The notes below the pieces were generated by a model. That model was not told where the DNA came from. It saw only the letters and a list, made by a program, of their open reading frames with translations, and did not search any database. Source: CAWKGV01 sp963849305 (GTDB lineage: Bacteria; Pseudomonadota; Alphaproteobacteria; Acetobacterales; Acetobacteraceae). Taken from it: a stretch of DNA of 64,000 nt. A program made the position numbers and the translations under genes. This document shows positions 43,445-51,797 of the stretch, piece after piece. Every line of letters starts with the position of its first letter. Position 1 is the stretch's first letter. The DNA lies in contig CAWKGV010000023.1 of assembly GCA_963849305.1 (NCBI GenBank), positions 124,001 to 188,000 on the forward strand, read 5' to 3'.

Positions 43445-44290
43445 CTACAAGCTAGCATCGAGCAGCGGCGCCCAGCCGGTCAGCACCGCCAGCCGCAGGG
43501 TAGCCGGCATACGCCCCGCTTCGGCCGGCAGCGACGCGAGCGCGGCGGCGAACAGGGCGCGGGGCGGGATGCGCCGGTCGCGCAGCCGGGTCGCGTTGGC
43601 CTCGCCCGCGGCGCGCAATTCGTGGAGCAGCGCCAGCGGGTCGGCATACATGAGCCTGATGTCCTCGACATCGGCTACCGGCCCCGCGAACCCCGCGCGC
43701 TGAAGCAGCGCGGCGCAGTCGCGCAGCTCCGGGAAGGGCGATACGCGCGGCGAGGCGCCGCCGCGAAGTGCTATCTCGGCCTCGGTGAGCGCGCGACGCA
43801 GTTCGCTGAGCGTGCCGAGCGCGGGCAAGCTTGCCAGAAACAGCCCGTCCGGGCGCAGCGCCCGGCGGAGCTGGATCAGCGCGCCCGGCAGGTCGTTGGT
43901 CCAATGCAGCGACATGCTCGCCACCACCAGATCGAAGCTCGCCGGGGCGAAGGGCAGGAACTCCTCGTCAGCCGCCACCGCCAGACGGCCATTTAGCGCC
44001 GCCATGCCGGGCGAGAGGTCGGCGCTGACGGCCTCGATGCCGCGAGCCCGCAACAGCGGGGCCACCACGCCGCGCCCTCCGATGTCGAGCCCGTGGCTGA
44101 ATGTGCGCGTGGTGTCGTCCAGCCGGTCAAGCAGCCGCTCGGCGATCGCGCGGAGCAGGTCGGCGACCCGGCCCACATGCCTAACTGCGCGGTCGCGGTG
44201 CAGCCGCACGGCCCGCCGGTCGAACATCTCCATCGCGCCGCTCATGCCCGCCATCTGCGCCCGCCGACGGGACTCTGCCAAGAACGACAT
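43445..44290 (-). CDS. SAM-dependent methyltransferase (BioC/NDUFAF5-like)
   Basis: 281 aa if begun at the ATG 44290; ATGs at 44254 and 44245 are alternatives because similarity starts at MEMFDRRAVRLHRDRAVRHV. Class I methyltransferase order: motif I FSHGLDIGGRGVVAPLL, motif II VSADLSPGMAALN, FASFDLVVASMSLHWTNDLPGALIQLRRALRPDGLFLAS (motifs IV-V). The HWTNDLPGAL string and the FDRRAV opening are characteristic of the NDUFAF5/BioC group. NDUFAF5 modifies a complex I subunit in mitochondria; the target here is unknown. It is divergent from the rhodanese gene. Confidence 0.85.
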   Translation of the reverse strand: MSFLAESRRRAQMAGMSGAMEMFDRRAVRLHRDRAVRHVGRVADLLRAIAERLLDRLDDTTRTFSHGLDIGGRGVVAPLLRARGIEAVSADLSPGMAALNGRLAVAADEEFLPFAPASFDLVVASMSLHWTNDLPGALIQLRRALRPDGLFLASLPALGTLSELRRALTEAEIALRGGASPRVSPFPELRDCAALLQRAGFAGPVADVEDIRLMYADPLALLHELRAAGEANATRLRDRRIPPRALFAAALASLPAEAGRMPATLRLAVLTGWAPLLDASL

Positions 44291-44325
44291 GGCGCCCGGC
44301 ACCTGGGGACGCGCATAATAGGAGA

Positions 44326-45918
44326 ATGGACCGGATCGACGCTCCCACCCTGCACGCCTGGCTGACCGACGGGCAGGAGCTGGCCGTGCTCGACGCACGG
44401 GAGGAAGGCGAATTCGGCGCCTCGCATCTGTTCTGGGCGGTGCCGTGCCCGCTGTCGCAGCGCGAGGTCCGCGCCCGGGCGCTGCTGCCGCGCAGATCGG
44501 CGCGGGTCGTCTGCGTGGACGATGGCCAGGGTCTCGCCGAGCGCCTCGCGACCTGGCTCACCGAGGATGGCTGCACCGATGTCTACGTGCTGGACGGCGG
44601 CACCGCGGCCTGGGCGCGGGCCGGCTACGTGCTGTTCAGCGGCATCAATGTGCCTTCCAAGGCGTTCGGCGAATGGGTCGAGCATCATTACGGCACGGAA
44701 AGCGTCGATCCGCCCGCGCTGAAGGCCTGGCTCGACCAAGGACGTAAGATAGTGCTGCTCGACAGCCGCACGCACGAGGAGTTCGTGCGCATGTCGATTC
44801 CGTCCGCGATCAACGTGCCGGGGGGCGAGCTGGCGTACCGGATCGGCGACATCGCGCCCGATCCCGAGACGCTTGTAGTCGTGAATTGCGCCGGCCGCAC
44901 CCGGAGCATCATGGGTGCGGAAAGCCTGCGGCGAGCGGGCATCCCCAATAAAGTGCTCGCGCTGCGCAACGGCACGATGGGCTGGGAGCTGGCGGGGTTC
45001 GCCTGCGCCCGCGGCCGTACCGAACGTTATCCTGCCGGCACCCCGAAAACCGCCGCGCTCGCCCTGGCGCGCGCCAAGACCTTCGCTGAGGACGCGGGCG
45101 TCGGCGTGATTGGTGCCCTCGACCTCGCCCGGTTCGAGGAAGACCCGGACCGCACGCTCTACCTGCTCGACGTGCGCGACCCTTCGGAGTTCCGTTCCGG
45201 CCATCGCCCGGGCAGCCGTAACGCGCCGGGAGGCCAGCTTGTGCAGGCCACCGATCAATGGATCGCGGCGCGCAACGCGAGGATCGTGCTGCTCGACGAT
45301 GCCGGCGTGCGCGCGCGGATGACGGGAGCCTGGCTGCGCTTGATGGGGCATCGCGACGTGTTCGTGGTGGAAGGCGGGCTGGACGAGGTTCGCGGGTCGG
45401 GCACGGCGCTGGCGCCCATCCCGGAGCTGGCCGCCCCGGTGGCCTCGATCGATGTCGTCCGGCTCGCGGCACTGCTGGACGCGGGAACGGGCTGCGCGGT
45501 AGTCGATCTCGCACGCAGTGTCGAGTATCGCGAGGGCCATATTCCCGGCGCGGTATGGGGCCTGCGCGCGCGGCTGGGACTGCTGCGCCCGCGCCTCGCC
45601 GCCGCCTCGCATGTCGTCGTCACCTCGCCAGACGGGATATTGGCCCGGCTCGCAGTGGCGGAGCTGTCCGGGCTCACGGGGGCCGATGTGGCCGCGCTGG
45701 AGGGTGGGACCGCCGCTTGGCGCGCCGCCGGCCGGCCGCTCGCGCGGAACCGCGAGGTGCCGCCCGATGCGGCTTGCGTCGACTGCTATCTCCGCCCGTA
45801 TGACCGCAACTCGGGCGTGGAAGCGGCGATGCGGGCCTATCTCGCCTGGGAGGTTGAGCTGGTGAACGAGATCGCCCGTGACCGCACGGTGCGGTTCGGC
45901 GTTGCCCAGGACGGCTGA
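44326..45918 (+). CDS. Four-domain rhodanese-like protein
   Basis: 530 aa with four rhodanese folds (about 1-105, 115-235, 258-365, 380-480). Only the second carries the sulfur-accepting loop, C188-AGRTRS. The equivalent loops of the others read VDDGQGL, LDDAGVR and TSPDGI, so they lack the cysteine. The protein resembles the cytoplasmic multi-rhodanese sulfurtransferases of Proteobacteria, in which inactive domains serve as structure. It may mobilise sulfane sulfur or relay it to a partner. The start is the ATG at 44326. It overlaps comF by about 40 bases when comF is read from its GTG. Confidence 0.88.
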   Translation: MDRIDAPTLHAWLTDGQELAVLDAREEGEFGASHLFWAVPCPLSQREVRARALLPRRSARVVCVDDGQGLAERLATWLTEDGCTDVYVLDGGTAAWARAGYVLFSGINVPSKAFGEWVEHHYGTESVDPPALKAWLDQGRKIVLLDSRTHEEFVRMSIPSAINVPGGELAYRIGDIAPDPETLVVVNCAGRTRSIMGAESLRRAGIPNKVLALRNGTMGWELAGFACARGRTERYPAGTPKTAALALARAKTFAEDAGVGVIGALDLARFEEDPDRTLYLLDVRDPSEFRSGHRPGSRNAPGGQLVQATDQWIAARNARIVLLDDAGVRARMTGAWLRLMGHRDVFVVEGGLDEVRGSGTALAPIPELAAPVASIDVVRLAALLDAGTGCAVVDLARSVEYREGHIPGAVWGLRARLGLLRPRLAAASHVVVTSPDGILARLAVAELSGLTGADVAALEGGTAAWRAAGRPLARNREVPPDAACVDCYLRPYDRNSGVEAAMRAYLAWEVELVNEIARDRTVRFGVAQDG

Positions 45919-46678
45919 CTTGCTGGGGCGCTTCGCGGACGGCGTGCTGCGGACCGGGCGCGCGGCCCTCGATGTGGTGCTGCCGCCGGCCTGCATCGCC
46001 TGCGATCGGCCGGTCGATGCGCCGGGCCTGCTCTGCCCGGACTGCTTCCGCCGCACCGGCTTTGTCACCGAGCCCTGTTGCGTGGTCTGCGGCGCCCCTT
46101 ACGGTGCGCGTGCGCAAGCCGGCCCCGAGCTTACCTGCGAGCGATGCCGCCTCGCCCCCCCGCTGTTCGAACGCGCCCGCGCCGCCCTGCGCTACGATGC
46201 CGCGGCGCGTCGGCTGGTACTCCCGCTGAAGCACGCCGACCGGGCGGAGCTGGCGGGAGCGCTCGCCGCTATGATGGCGCGTGCCGGGGCGGCGCTGCTC
46301 CGCGAGGCGGAGCTGATCGTGCCGGTGCCGCTGCACCGGACGCGGCTGTTCCGTCGCCGCTACAACCAGGCGGCGCTGCTTGCGCGCGAGCTGGCGCGAC
46401 GGAGCAGCCGACCGGCGCTGCCTGATGCCCTGATCCGCCGCCGAGCCACGGCCGCGCTCGGTGGCATGAGCGCGGCCGAGCGCGCCGCCGAGGTGGACGG
46501 CGCGTTCGCGGTGCGGCCGCGCCGAGCCGAGCGGATTGTCGGCCGGCGCGTGCTGCTGGTCGATGACGTTCTCACCTCGGGCGCTACCGCCAACGCCTGC
46601 GCGGCCGCTCTCAGAGCCGCCGGTGCCGTCGCGGTCGATGTGCTGGCGGTTGCCCGCGTGCCCGACCCGCGCCAGTGA
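45878..46678 (+). CDS. comF: ComF family phosphoribosyltransferase-like protein
   Basis: 266 aa from the GTG at 45878, overlapping the rhodanese gene; a TTG at 45920 just past that stop is an alternative start. An N-terminal zinc-ribbon (CIACDRPVD, LLCPDCFRR, CCVVCGAPYG, CERC) is followed by the PRT-fold: PVPLHRTRLFRRRYNQAALLAREL and the PRPP loop VLLVDDVLTSGATANACAAAL. ComF in competent bacteria supports single-stranded DNA uptake. In other bacteria its role is unclear. The run rhodanese-comF-grxC-DUF1178 is tightly packed and likely co-transcribed in part. Confidence 0.88.
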   Translation: MTARCGSALPRTADLLGRFADGVLRTGRAALDVVLPPACIACDRPVDAPGLLCPDCFRRTGFVTEPCCVVCGAPYGARAQAGPELTCERCRLAPPLFERARAALRYDAAARRLVLPLKHADRAELAGALAAMMARAGAALLREAELIVPVPLHRTRLFRRRYNQAALLARELARRSSRPALPDALIRRRATAALGGMSAAERAAEVDGAFAVRPRRAERIVGRRVLLVDDVLTSGATANACAAALRAAGAVAVDVLAVARVPDPRQ

Positions 46679-46780
46679 CAGCCGCGACGGCTATTGTTTC
46701 GCGCCGGCGACCGACGAAATTCAGGTCCAGGCGCGGCGTCGGCCGCCGCCGCTTGCCGCTTAAGGGGCGAGGAGTGAGCC

Positions 46781-47038
46781 ATGCCCGAGGTCGAGATCTA
46801 TACCCAAATGTTCTGCCCGTTCTGCTCCCGCGCACTGCGGCTTCTGAACGCCAAGGGCGTGCCGGTGCGGGAAATCGACGCACCCACCGGCAGCGCGGCG
46901 CGCCAGGAGGCAATTCGCCGCTCGGGCGGGCAGACCACGGTGCCCCAGATTTTCATTGGCGGCCGGCATGTGGGCGGCTCCGACGAACTTGCGGCGATCG
47001 AGGCGGCAGGCAAGCTTGATCGAATGCTTGGTGCCTGA
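46781..47038 (+). CDS. grxC: Glutaredoxin 3
   Basis: 85 aa with the dithiol active site C12-P-F-C15, the TVPQIFIGG cis-proline loop (53-61) and GGSDELAAIEAAGKLD at the C-terminus, as in GrxC. Catalyses glutathione-dependent reduction of protein disulfides in the cytoplasm. GAGG precedes the ATG. It follows comF and precedes DUF1178 in the same direction, the order found in many Alphaproteobacteria. A CIRCE-like palindrome follows it. Confidence 0.95.
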   Translation: MPEVEIYTQMFCPFCSRALRLLNAKGVPVREIDAPTGSAARQEAIRRSGGQTTVPQIFIGGRHVGGSDELAAIEAAGKLDRMLGA

Positions 47039-47050
47039 GGGCCATGGTTT

Positions 47051-47077
47051 CTGGCACTCGCTTGCGCTGAGTGCTAG
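47051..47077. promoter_or_regulatory. CIRCE-like operator (HrcA site)
   Basis: CTGGCACTC, nine bases, then GAGTGCTAG: the central GCACTC-N9-GAGTGC is exact, and the whole agrees with the CIRCE consensus TTAGCACTC-N9-GAGTGCTAA at 15 of 18 defined positions. It lies 45 bases upstream of the DUF1178 ATG and just past grxC. CIRCE is the target of the heat-shock repressor HrcA. No groES, dnaK or hrcA lies nearby, which makes the position unusual. Confidence 0.65.
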
Positions 47078-47121
47078 CCTGGGTCAGATAGCTACGGGCG
47101 AGTAACTTCGACAGGTCGGAT

Positions 47122-47619
47122 ATGATCCACTACCAATTGCGGTGCGGCCAGGACCACGAATTCGACGGCTGGTTCAAGGACAGCCAGGCCTTCGATCAGC
47201 AGTCTGAGCGCGGGCTGGTAGCCTGCCCGACCTGCGGTGATGTTCGGGTCGGCCGCGCGATGATGGCGCCTGCCCTGGCCAAGCGGCAGACGGCGCCCGC
47301 TCGGCCAGCCTCGAACGAGCCGCCGAGCGGCGCAGCCCCGGCAAGCGCGGCTCCGGCAAGCGATCAGCCGACGTCGGAAGCTGTAACAGGCAAGCTGCCC
47401 GACCATGTCCGCGCCATGCTCCAGCGGCTGCGAGCCGAGGTGGAGCGGAACTGCCACTATGTCGGCAACCGCTTCGCCGAAGAGGCTCGGCGCATCCATC
47501 GCGGCGAGAGTGAGCATCGCGAGATTTACGGCGAGACCACGCCGGATCAGGCCGAAGCCTTGGCCGATGAGGGAATCGCCGTATCCCGCGTGCCCTGGGT
47601 TCCGCGCGCGGACGGCTGA
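47122..47619 (+). CDS. DUF1178 family protein
   Basis: 165 aa from the ATG at 47122. The N-terminus is a zinc-ribbon-like fold (MIHYQLRCGQDHEFDGWFKDSQAFDQQSERGLVACPTCGD). A Pro/Ala-rich linker (60-90) leads to the conserved C-terminal domain LRAEVERNCHYVGNRFAEEARRIHRGESEHREIYGETT and EALADEGIAVSRVPWVPR. The family is widespread in Alphaproteobacteria and of unknown function. A CIRCE-like operator upstream suggests heat-shock control, which I have not seen described for it. Confidence 0.92.
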   Translation: MIHYQLRCGQDHEFDGWFKDSQAFDQQSERGLVACPTCGDVRVGRAMMAPALAKRQTAPARPASNEPPSGAAPASAAPASDQPTSEAVTGKLPDHVRAMLQRLRAEVERNCHYVGNRFAEEARRIHRGESEHREIYGETTPDQAEALADEGIAVSRVPWVPRADG

Positions 47620-47711
47620 GGGGTTCTGCGCTCCTTTCATTCCACCTTTCAAGGAACAGGCGGTCGGCCGGAGCGCACTTGTGCCCGGCGCGATTATACC
47701 AGCGACTCCTC

Positions 47712-47792
47712 GTCATGGTCGGCGAAGGCCGACCATCCACGACTTCTCCACCCGGAGTCAGTCGTGGATCCTCGGCATTCGCCGAGGATGAC
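47712..47792. repeat. Two-hairpin dispersed repeat, copy B
   Basis: Hairpin GTCATGGTCGGCGAAGG...CCATCCACGAC, a 16-base spacer, then hairpin GTCGTGGATCCTCGGC...GAGGATGAC. It is the same pair of hairpins as at 32429-32532, in the opposite order and orientation. It lies between two convergent gene ends (DUF1178 and the NQG-repeat protein), typical for REP/BIME-like elements. Confidence 0.8.
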
Positions 47793-47831
47793 GGCGGGAG
47801 GCGTCGTATCAATTAGTTCTATGGTATTAGA

Positions 47832-48582
47832 TCATTGGTTTTGGTTGCTTCCGTTAGCTGTGTTGTAGCCGTTGTTGGAACCGGAGTTGCCGTTCTGGTT
47901 CATGTCATTGTTGGCTGAAGTGCCGTTGTCCTGGTTAGGCGTATTATTCATGCCCTGATTGTAGCTTTGATTATTTTGGCCCTGGTTATAGCCCTGATTG
48001 GGGTTGTTCATACCCTGGTTGTAGCCTTGATTCGAACCCTGATTATAGCCCTGATTTGAGCCTTGGTTATATTCCTGGTTGGGGTTGTTCATGCCCTGAT
48101 TGTAGCCTTGATTTACCTTGATTATAGGCCTGGTTAGGACCGTTGTTGTTCATCCCCTGATTATAACCTTGATTGGAGCCCTGATTATTGCCGCCCTGGC
48201 CCTCAAGCATCGCGAGCCCACGGATGGTGGGCAAGTTCAGGTTGCCGGTCGTTTGCAGGCCATGCGCGTGCTGGAAGTCTGCCAAAGCATCGCTGGTCTC
48301 GGGCCCCCATTGGCCATCGATGTTGCCGTGATAAAAGCCCATCCGCTGTAACCGGGACTGAAGCTGCGCAACGGTGTCGGGGGTCAGCTCCGCAAGGCCA
48401 TTGGCCGTGTTGTTGAAGTTCTGTTGGCCATTATATCCTTGCTGGCCTTGCTCACCATTGTAATTCTGCTGGCCATTGTAGCCCATCTGACCGTTGTAGC
48501 CCGTGCCGTTCTGCGCCAACGCGGGCCCGGCGCCGAGCGCGCCGATGGCCAACACAGTAGCGACGTATCGTAGCTTAATCAT
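47832..48582 (-). pseudogene. Secreted peptidoglycan-binding protein with NQGYNQG tandem repeats, frameshifted in the repeats
   Basis: Start ATG at 48582 with AGGAG seven bases upstream. Signal peptide IKLRYVATVLAIGALGAGPALAQ (about 1-24). Then an NGQ-repeat stretch, then a PG_binding_1 domain (VAQLQSRLQRMGFYHGNIDGQWGPETSDALADFQHAHGLQTTG), then NQG-Y/S-NQG-M/S repeats. Near 48112 one extra base (GGTAAATCAAGG) shifts the frame; the continuing frame gives about twelve more NQG units, then QNGNSGSNNGYN and a stop at 47832. The total would be ~250 aa. The protein probably binds the cell wall and forms a low-complexity filament or matrix. In tandem repeats an indel may be natural, so phase-like variation is possible. 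Confidence 0.72.
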
Positions 48583-48731
48583 GAACATCTCCTGACGTTT
48601 AGAAAGCGCTCTGCCACAGCGATTTGCAGGCAGACGAGGGTGGAACCCGTCCGATCCAGGCCGGGTTGCAGCCGATGCCAGGGGTTCAGTCACAAGCCAG
48701 GGAACGCGGGCCATGCCAGCCGGGGCTAAAT

Positions 48732-49439
48732 TTAGGACACCGCCGCCATCAGGTAGTTGACGTTGAGGTTGCGGCTGACCCGCCAACGGCCGCTCAGTGG
48801 CTCGGGCGTCAGGCCGGCGAGATCCGTCACCCGCAGCCCGGCACGTCGCAGCTTGGCCGCCAGTTCGGCCGGAGTGATGAACTTCTCCCAGTCATGCGTG
48901 CCGACCGGCAGCCAGCGCAGGACATATTCCGCGCCGATTTTGGCGGCCAGGAAGGACAGGGCGGTTCGGTTCAGAGTGGAGAGGAACACCAGCCCGCCCG
49001 GTTCCAGCAGGGCCGCGAGCGTTCCAAGGAATGCCTCCGGGTCCGGCACGTGCTCGATGACCTCGAGCGCGGTCACCACCGGGAAGCGTAGGCCCTCGGC
49101 TCGAACCGCCTCCGGCGCGCCAACCCGGTAGGCAAGGCTAAGCGCCTGGCCAGCCGCGTGCGCCCGTGCTGCGGCCACGGTCTCGGCGGCCGCATCCAGG
49201 CCGAGCACGTCGAAGCCGCGGCGCGCGAGCGCCTCGGCAGCCAAGCCGGCTCCGCAACCAACATCGAGCACCCGAAGATCCTTCGCCTCGGGAAACGCAC
49301 GGTTGATCCGCTGGGCGATCCACTCGATTCGGGCGGGGTTCATCCGATGCAGCGCCCGCATCGGCCCGTGCGCGTCCCACCACCGCGCGGCCATCGCGTT
49401 GAACCGCGCCACTTCCGGCGCCGAAACCGTCGTGTTCAT
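48732..49439 (-). CDS. ubiG: Ubiquinone biosynthesis O-methyltransferase (UbiG)
   Basis: 235 aa from the ATG at 49439 with GGGGAGGGGC upstream; the longer in-frame extension was dropped. Motif I VLDVGCGAGLAAEALARRGFDVLGLD, motif II PVVTALEVIEHVPDPEAFLGTLAALLEPGGLVFLSTLNRT, and the membrane-associated loop GTHDWEKFITPAEL are those of UbiG. It carries out both O-methylation steps in ubiquinone synthesis, alongside the coq7 gene at 2.2 kb. It is divergent from lysC with 65 bases between starts. Confidence 0.94.
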   Translation of the reverse strand: MNTTVSAPEVARFNAMAARWWDAHGPMRALHRMNPARIEWIAQRINRAFPEAKDLRVLDVGCGAGLAAEALARRGFDVLGLDAAAETVAAARAHAAGQALSLAYRVGAPEAVRAEGLRFPVVTALEVIEHVPDPEAFLGTLAALLEPGGLVFLSTLNRTALSFLAAKIGAEYVLRWLPVGTHDWEKFITPAELAAKLRRAGLRVTDLAGLTPEPLSGRWRVSRNLNVNYLMAAVS

Positions 49440-49504
49440 GTTGCCCCTCCCCACTGCCGCCGGTATGTCTGCTCGGCCAGAATCCATTCGATACTGATCA
49501 TCAT

Positions 49505-50719
49505 ATGCGTATCGTCATGAAGTTCGGCGGCACGTCGGTCGCCGACCTCGACCGCATCCGCGCCGCCGCCGCCCGGGTCAAACGCGAGGTGGATGCGGGC
49601 CACGAGGTCGCGGTCGTCGTCTCGGCCATGGCCGGCACCACAAACCAGCTCGTTGCCTGGTGCCAGTCCCTGTCCCCGCTGCATGATGCGCGCGAATACG
49701 ACACCGTGGTTGCCACCGGCGAGCAGGTCAGCATCGGCCTCATGGCGATCGCGCTGCAAGAGATAGGCGTCGAGGCGCGGTCCTGGCAGGCCTGGCAAGT
49801 TCCGATCCGCACCGACAACGCCCACGGCACCGCGCGGATCACCTGGATCGAGAGCACCGAATTGGTCCGCCGGATGCAAGCCGGGCAAGTCGCCGTTGTG
49901 GCCGGGTTCCAGGGGCTGGGACCGGACAACCGCGTGACCACGCTCGGGCGCGGCGGGTCAGACACCTCGGCCGTTGCCCTTGCCGCCGCACTCAAGGCCG
50001 GTCGCTGCGATATCTATACCGACGTGGACGGGGTGTACACCACCGACCCCCGCATCGTTGCGAAGGCGCGCAAACTCGCTAAAATCACCTACGAGGAGAT
50101 GCTGGAGTTGGCTTCGGTGGGCGCCAAGGTGCTGCAAACTCGCAGCGTCGAGCTGGCGATGAACGAAGGGGTGCGCCTGCAGGTACTCTCCAGCTTCCAC
50201 GACGTGCCCGGCACGCTCGTGGTGGACGAGGACGAGATCGTGGAAAAAGAGAACATCGCCGGCATCGCCTACTCGCGGGACGAGGCGAAGATCACGGTGC
50301 GCAGCGTGCCGGACCGGCCAGGCATCGCCGCCGCGGTCTTCGGGACGCTGGCCGAGCAAAATGTGAACGTGGACATGATCGTGCAGAACGTCTCCGCCGA
50401 TGGCACGACGGACATGACGTTCACTGTTGGCAAGTCCGAGCTGGCGCGGGCGCGCGTGGCACTCGACGCAACCCGCCCTCAGGTCGGCTATGCCGAGATC
50501 CTGGCCGATCCCGATGTGGCCAAGATCAGCGTCGTTGGCGTGGGAATGCGCAGCCATGCCGGGGTCGCCAGCACGATGTTCCGCGCGCTCGCCGACAAGG
50601 CGATCAACATCCAGGTGATCTCGACCAGCGAGATCAAGGTCAGCGTGCTGATCGCCGCCGAGTACACGGAGCTTGCGGTGCGTGCGCTGCACACGGCCTA
50701 TGGTCTCGATGCCGCCTGA
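49505..50719 (+). CDS. lysC: Aspartate kinase
   Basis: 404 aa. Kinase domain begins MKFGGTSVADLDRI (5-18); conserved ATGEQVSIGLMAIAL, GRGGSDTSAVALAAAL and TDVDGVYTTDPRIV follow. Two ACT domains cover about 260-404 (VRSVPDRPGIAAAVFGTLAEQNVNVDMIVQ; GVGMRSHAGVASTMFRALADKAINIQVISTSEIKVS), the sites of lysine/threonine feedback inhibition. It is the first step of the aspartate amino-acid pathway. It heads the long rightward run through prmC. Its stop overlaps the next gene by 11 bases. Confidence 0.96.
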   Translation: MRIVMKFGGTSVADLDRIRAAAARVKREVDAGHEVAVVVSAMAGTTNQLVAWCQSLSPLHDAREYDTVVATGEQVSIGLMAIALQEIGVEARSWQAWQVPIRTDNAHGTARITWIESTELVRRMQAGQVAVVAGFQGLGPDNRVTTLGRGGSDTSAVALAAALKAGRCDIYTDVDGVYTTDPRIVAKARKLAKITYEEMLELASVGAKVLQTRSVELAMNEGVRLQVLSSFHDVPGTLVVDEDEIVEKENIAGIAYSRDEAKITVRSVPDRPGIAAAVFGTLAEQNVNVDMIVQNVSADGTTDMTFTVGKSELARARVALDATRPQVGYAEILADPDVAKISVVGVGMRSHAGVASTMFRALADKAINIQVISTSEIKVSVLIAAEYTELAVRALHTAYGLDAA

Positions 50720-51797
50720 CGCCATTCCTCCCGACCCGATCCGGTTCGCGGCCGAGGCGGAGCTGGACCGGCTTTGGGAGCGCGGAACGCGCTTCCTGGG
50801 ATGCCGAGCGGCGCTGATGGGCGGGGCGATGAGCTGGGTGAGCGAGCGCCATCTCGTCTCCGCCATCTCCGACGCGGGCGGCTTCGGCGTGATCGCCTGT
50901 GGCGCGATGGGCCCTGAGCAGCTCGCCGCCGAGATCGCCGGAACCCAGGCGCTCACCGAGGCCCCGTTCGGCGTCAACCTGATCACCATGCACCCCGAGC
51001 TGGACGAGCTGATCCAGGTGTGCTTGCGGGCGCGGGTTGGCCACATCGTGCTGGCGGGCGGCATCCCGCCGGCTAGCGCCGTGCGCGCGATTAAGGACGG
51101 CGGGGCGAAGCTGATCGCCTTCGCTCCGGCGCTCGTGCTGGCGCGCCGGCTGGTGCGGTCGGGCGCTGACGCGCTAGTGATCGAGGGCTCGGAGGCGGGC
51201 GGGCATATCGGGCCGGTCTCGCTCACCGTGCTCGCCCAGGAGATCCTGCCGCATCTCCATGAGGTGCCGGTGTTCGTGGCCGGCGGGCTTGGGCGCGGCG
51301 AGGCGATCCTGGCCTACCTCGAGCTGGGCGCCGCCGGCGCCCAGCTCGGAACCCGCTTCGCCGCCGCGACCGAGTCGATCGCGCACCCGCGGTTCAAGCA
51401 GGCGTTCATCCGCGCCAACGCTCGCGACGCGCTGCCCTCGGTGCAACTCGACGAGCGGTTCCCGGTGATCCCGGTGCGCGGCCTGGCCAATGAAGGGACC
51501 AAGCGCTTTCTCGCCCATCAGGCAGAGACGCTCCGGCGGTTTCATGCAGGCGAACTGACCCGCGAGGCCGCCCAGCTCGACATCGAGCATTTCTGGGCCG
51601 GCTCCCTGCGGCGCGCCGTGATCGAGGGGGATGTGGAGACGGGCTCGGTGATGGCGGGGCAGTCCGTGGGGATGGTCACCGCCGAGCAGCCGACGGCCGC
51701 CATCATTGCCGAGCTGATCGAGCAGGCGGTTGCCGCCCTGATGGAGCGCGAGCGCACGGGCGCGGCCAGGAACAAGATCGCCGCTGGTGCCGCCTGA
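50709..51797 (+). CDS. Nitronate monooxygenase (2-nitropropane dioxygenase) family protein
   Basis: 362 aa from the ATG at 50709 inside the lysC end. FMN-binding TIM barrel of the NMO/NPD type: GGAMSWVSERHLVSAISDAGGFGVIACG, GVNLITMHPELDELI, VIEGSEAGGHIGPVSLTVLAQEIL and VPVFVAGGLGRGEAILAYLELGAAGAQLGTRF. It should use FMN, but oxygen-utilising NMO and enoyl-reductase-like members cannot be told apart from sequence. It sits between lysC and ptsP, and a 13-bp string is repeated at both gene borders (50710-50722 and 51788-51800), which suggests later insertion. Confidence 0.9.
   Translation: MPPDAIPPDPIRFAAEAELDRLWERGTRFLGCRAALMGGAMSWVSERHLVSAISDAGGFGVIACGAMGPEQLAAEIAGTQALTEAPFGVNLITMHPELDELIQVCLRARVGHIVLAGGIPPASAVRAIKDGGAKLIAFAPALVLARRLVRSGADALVIEGSEAGGHIGPVSLTVLAQEILPHLHEVPVFVAGGLGRGEAILAYLELGAAGAQLGTRFAAATESIAHPRFKQAFIRANARDALPSVQLDERFPVIPVRGLANEGTKRFLAHQAETLRRFHAGELTREAAQLDIEHFWAGSLRRAVIEGDVETGSVMAGQSVGMVTAEQPTAAIIAELIEQAVAALMERERTGAARNKIAAGAA

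Noticed and set aside
49958..51226. A 422-codon leftward open frame opposite lysC and the NMO-like gene
   Set aside because: It mirrors strong coding sequence with clear families on the other strand; the text is Ser/Arg/Pro-rich and has no fold or motif.
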